Below are positions 62,137 to 64,000 of a stretch of DNA of 64,000 nt, one piece after another. This stretch comes from Ariolimax columbianus (Eukaryota; Mollusca; Gastropoda; Stylommatophora; Arionidae), in the NCBI GenBank assembly GCA_036924085.1, contig JAVGWX010000013.1:51934904-51998903 (forward strand), in the 5' to 3' direction. The position numbers and the translations under genes were made by a program. The notes beneath the pieces were generated by a model. That model worked only from the letters and a program-made list of their open reading frames with translations. It was not told where the DNA came from and ran no database searches. Numbering within the stretch: the first letter of the stretch is position 1; each line of letters begins with the position of its first letter.

Positions 62137-64000
62137 ATGCACGGGGCCGCAAGCCTAACAAAACAGTGCAACGTAAATCACAGTATGATGGCAGTACAAC
62201 CTATTAGAAAAACGCATGGCGCTCATCCTGCGGAGTCCCGCCAGGCAGCGATAGTGCCGGGCCTCACGCCTCGAAGGGGCCCACCCTTGACTACTGGTGG
62301 TCACCCACCCATGTGTCGTGGAGTCAAGGCACATGGCTATGGGGCAACTTCTATTGGCCAAAACCTCATGACCCTCAAAATACTACAGTGGAATGCGGAG
62401 GGAGTCATTAACAAAAAACTTTCCCTAACACACCACCTGCATGAAGGTAAGATTGACGTGGCATGTATCCAGGAAACGCACCTCAACAATAACCATAAAT
62501 TCTCAATCAGAGGATATCAGACCTTCCGTCTAGATAGAGAAGGCCACAAAGGAGGGGTCCTGATACTGACCAGAAACTGCATACCGAGTAGCGCGGTATC
62601 TGTCAATCACACCGGACAAGCAGAAATTGTAGGAGTTGACATAATGGCTCAAGAGACGAAGCTCCGCATTTTCAATCTGTACGGACCACCAAACAGAGAC
62701 CTATCGCTCTCGAGTATGGAGGTCAGAGACTCCAACTGCATAGTAGTTGGAGATTTCAACAGCCACTCGGAGAGATGGGGATACTCTGACACAGACAGCA
62801 GAGGTGACGAAGTGGAAGATTGGGAGATAGATGCAAATCTCTCCCTAATCAATAGGCCGGAGGATAGCCCTAGCTTCTATTCAAGAACATGGCATACCAC
62901 CTCGACTCCAGATTTGGCCTTCTCCACACAGGACATACACCATAAAATAGACCGCCAGGTGCTAAACCAACTGGCAGGTAGCGACCACAGGCCGATCAGG
63001 CTAACCATTGACATGGAAGTAGGCCCACAGGAAACAAAACCGCTCCCACGTTGGAATTACAAACGAGCCGACTGGGACAGATTTGCAATCCTGACAGATG
63101 GGCTGTGTGAAACCATCAACACACGAAACACCAAAATGAAGCCTATGGTAGAGAGCCTAAGCAAGGCAATAATGCAAGCCGCCACTGAAACCATCCCAAG
63201 AGGAGCTAGGAAAAACTATAAGCCCTACTGGAATGATGAGTTGCAGAAAGTGGAAGATGCAGTAACAAATGCTAGGAACATGGCAGAGCGAGAAAAATCC
63301 ATGGAGGCAAACATCGCCCTCAAAGCCGCCGCGACGAAGTACAAACACACTCTCAAGCAAACAGCAAGAGAAAGCTGGAAAAATAAAACGGAAAGTCTAA
63401 ACCTGGACAAAGACGGGAACAAGCTATGGAAGCTAGTCAGAGCCATGAACGACGAAACCCCGTCAAATAAACAAATTACTATCAAGCAGGGCGAGAACTT
63501 GATCACAGGTAAGAAAGCCGCAAACGCCTTTGTCGATCACTATGCCAGAGCAAACCACATCGAGGTCCCTGCAGATAAGCATACAGACATTAGCGAAGAG
63601 CTAAAGGGACACGAAAACATAAATACGGCTCCCGAAAAGCACATGATGGCCAAACTAACAATGCGCGAAATGGAAGAGGCTATGAGAACACTAAAGAAAA
63701 GGAAATCTCCCGGAAAAGACGGGATAACAAACGAAATGCTGATGGGGCTGGGCCAAACAGCGAAGAGGAAACTACTATCAGTCCTGAACCAAAGCTGGAA
63801 AAGGGGTATTGTACCCCAGGCATGGAAAGACGCAATACTGGTACCAGTACCAAAAACAGGAAAGGATAAAACAGATCCAAATGGATACAGGCCCATCAGC
63901 CTACTGAGCTGTGTCGGCAAGCTGATGGAAAGGATGATAAACACCAGACTGATGTGGCATCTGGAACAAAAACGAATACTAATTCCACAGCAAGCCGGCT
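62137..64000 (+). CDS. LINE endonuclease-reverse transcriptase, intact to the window edge
   Basis: The frame follows a TGA at 62128, has its first ATG at 62137, and stays open for 621 codons to the edge, so the 3' part is missing. The first 77 residues are Pro/Gly/His-rich without a known domain; another Met at 62368 (residue 78) starts right before the endonuclease. The APE-type endonuclease has LQWNAEG (Asn86), CIQETHL (Glu113), VVGDFNSHSERWG (Asp206, Asn208) and GSDHRPI (Asp283, His284), so its catalytic set is complete. A linker follows, then the RT start: KRKSPGKDGITNEML (residues 521-535), LVPVPKTGKDKTDPNGYRPI and SLLSCVGKLMERMI. The type is the jockey/R1/I supergroup of APE elements. 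No stop or frameshift is seen, unlike every other LINE in the window, so this copy is young. Its leader is tied to 18S rDNA. Confidence 0.88.
   Translation, partial: MHGAASLTKQCNVNHSMMAVQPIRKTHGAHPAESRQAAIVPGLTPRRGPPLTTGGHPPMCRGVKAHGYGATSIGQNLMTLKILQWNAEGVINKKLSLTHHLHEGKIDVACIQETHLNNNHKFSIRGYQTFRLDREGHKGGVLILTRNCIPSSAVSVNHTGQAEIVGVDIMAQETKLRIFNLYGPPNRDLSLSSMEVRDSNCIVVGDFNSHSERWGYSDTDSRGDEVEDWEIDANLSLINRPEDSPSFYSRTWHTTSTPDLAFSTQDIHHKIDRQVLNQLAGSDHRPIRLTIDMEVGPQETKPLPRWNYKRADWDRFAILTDGLCETINTRNTKMKPMVESLSKAIMQAATETIPRGARKNYKPYWNDELQKVEDAVTNARNMAEREKSMEANIALKAAATKYKHTLKQTARESWKNKTESLNLDKDGNKLWKLVRAMNDETPSNKQITIKQGENLITGKKAANAFVDHYARANHIEVPADKHTDISEELKGHENINTAPEKHMMAKLTMREMEEAMRTLKKRKSPGKDGITNEMLMGLGQTAKRKLLSVLNQSWKRGIVPQAWKDAILVPVPKTGKDKTDPNGYRPISLLSCVGKLMERMINTRLMWHLEQKRILIPQQAG

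Overview
This is animal nuclear DNA, most likely from a mollusc and perhaps a heterobranch gastropod. The 18S rRNA segment at 59318-60557 reads like molluscan 18S. The non-LTR retrotransposon (LINE) families belong to types abundant in molluscan genomes. The species cannot be fixed from the sequence alone. There are no bacterial-type operons; reading frames are interrupted by repeats, and the only candidate host gene has introns.

Layout. (1) 1-26317 is one uninterrupted satellite array of a 36-bp monomer with a 44-bp variant, organised into higher-order repeats of about 3.2 kb and then 2.2-2.5 kb. It runs off the left edge. (2) 26318-35835 is a LINE graveyard: a jockey-like reverse transcriptase fragment carrying a 53-bp tandem expansion, two minus-strand fragments of LINE family A, one nearly full-length family A copy (29360-33540) with an endonuclease, a reverse transcriptase and a C2H2 tail, and a 5'-truncated family B copy. 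Related 23-24-bp minisatellites lie between them. (3) 35842-41477 holds the only convincing piece of host gene: an 83-bp exon and a 544-bp terminal exon whose phases match across a 5-kb intron filled with minisatellites. (4) 41881-50655 is mostly tandem repeats (32-bp, 26-bp and 19-bp arrays) with minus-strand CR1-like and family A fragments and a TA microsatellite. (5) 50713-55630 is a nested assembly: a mariner transposase gene split by a CR1-like LINE, which is itself split by a family B LINE and a third LINE (family C). (6) 55631-58690 is low-information DNA with LINE relics and dispersed repeats. (7) 58690-64000 is an rDNA fragment (5' external spacer plus about two thirds of 18S) that stops abruptly and continues into a LINE with an intact open frame. 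The LINE's 5' region is built of tandem units, two of which start with extra degenerate copies of the same 18S stretch.

Tandem repeats make up more than half of the window. At least two arrays (53-bp and 43-bp) grew out of LINE coding sequence. The most novel item is the 18S-LINE arrangement at 59.3-64 kb. The nested mariner/CR1/family B history and the two-exon host gene are the next most useful. Apart from the host exons and the LINE frame at the right edge, nothing here looks like an intact protein-coding gene.
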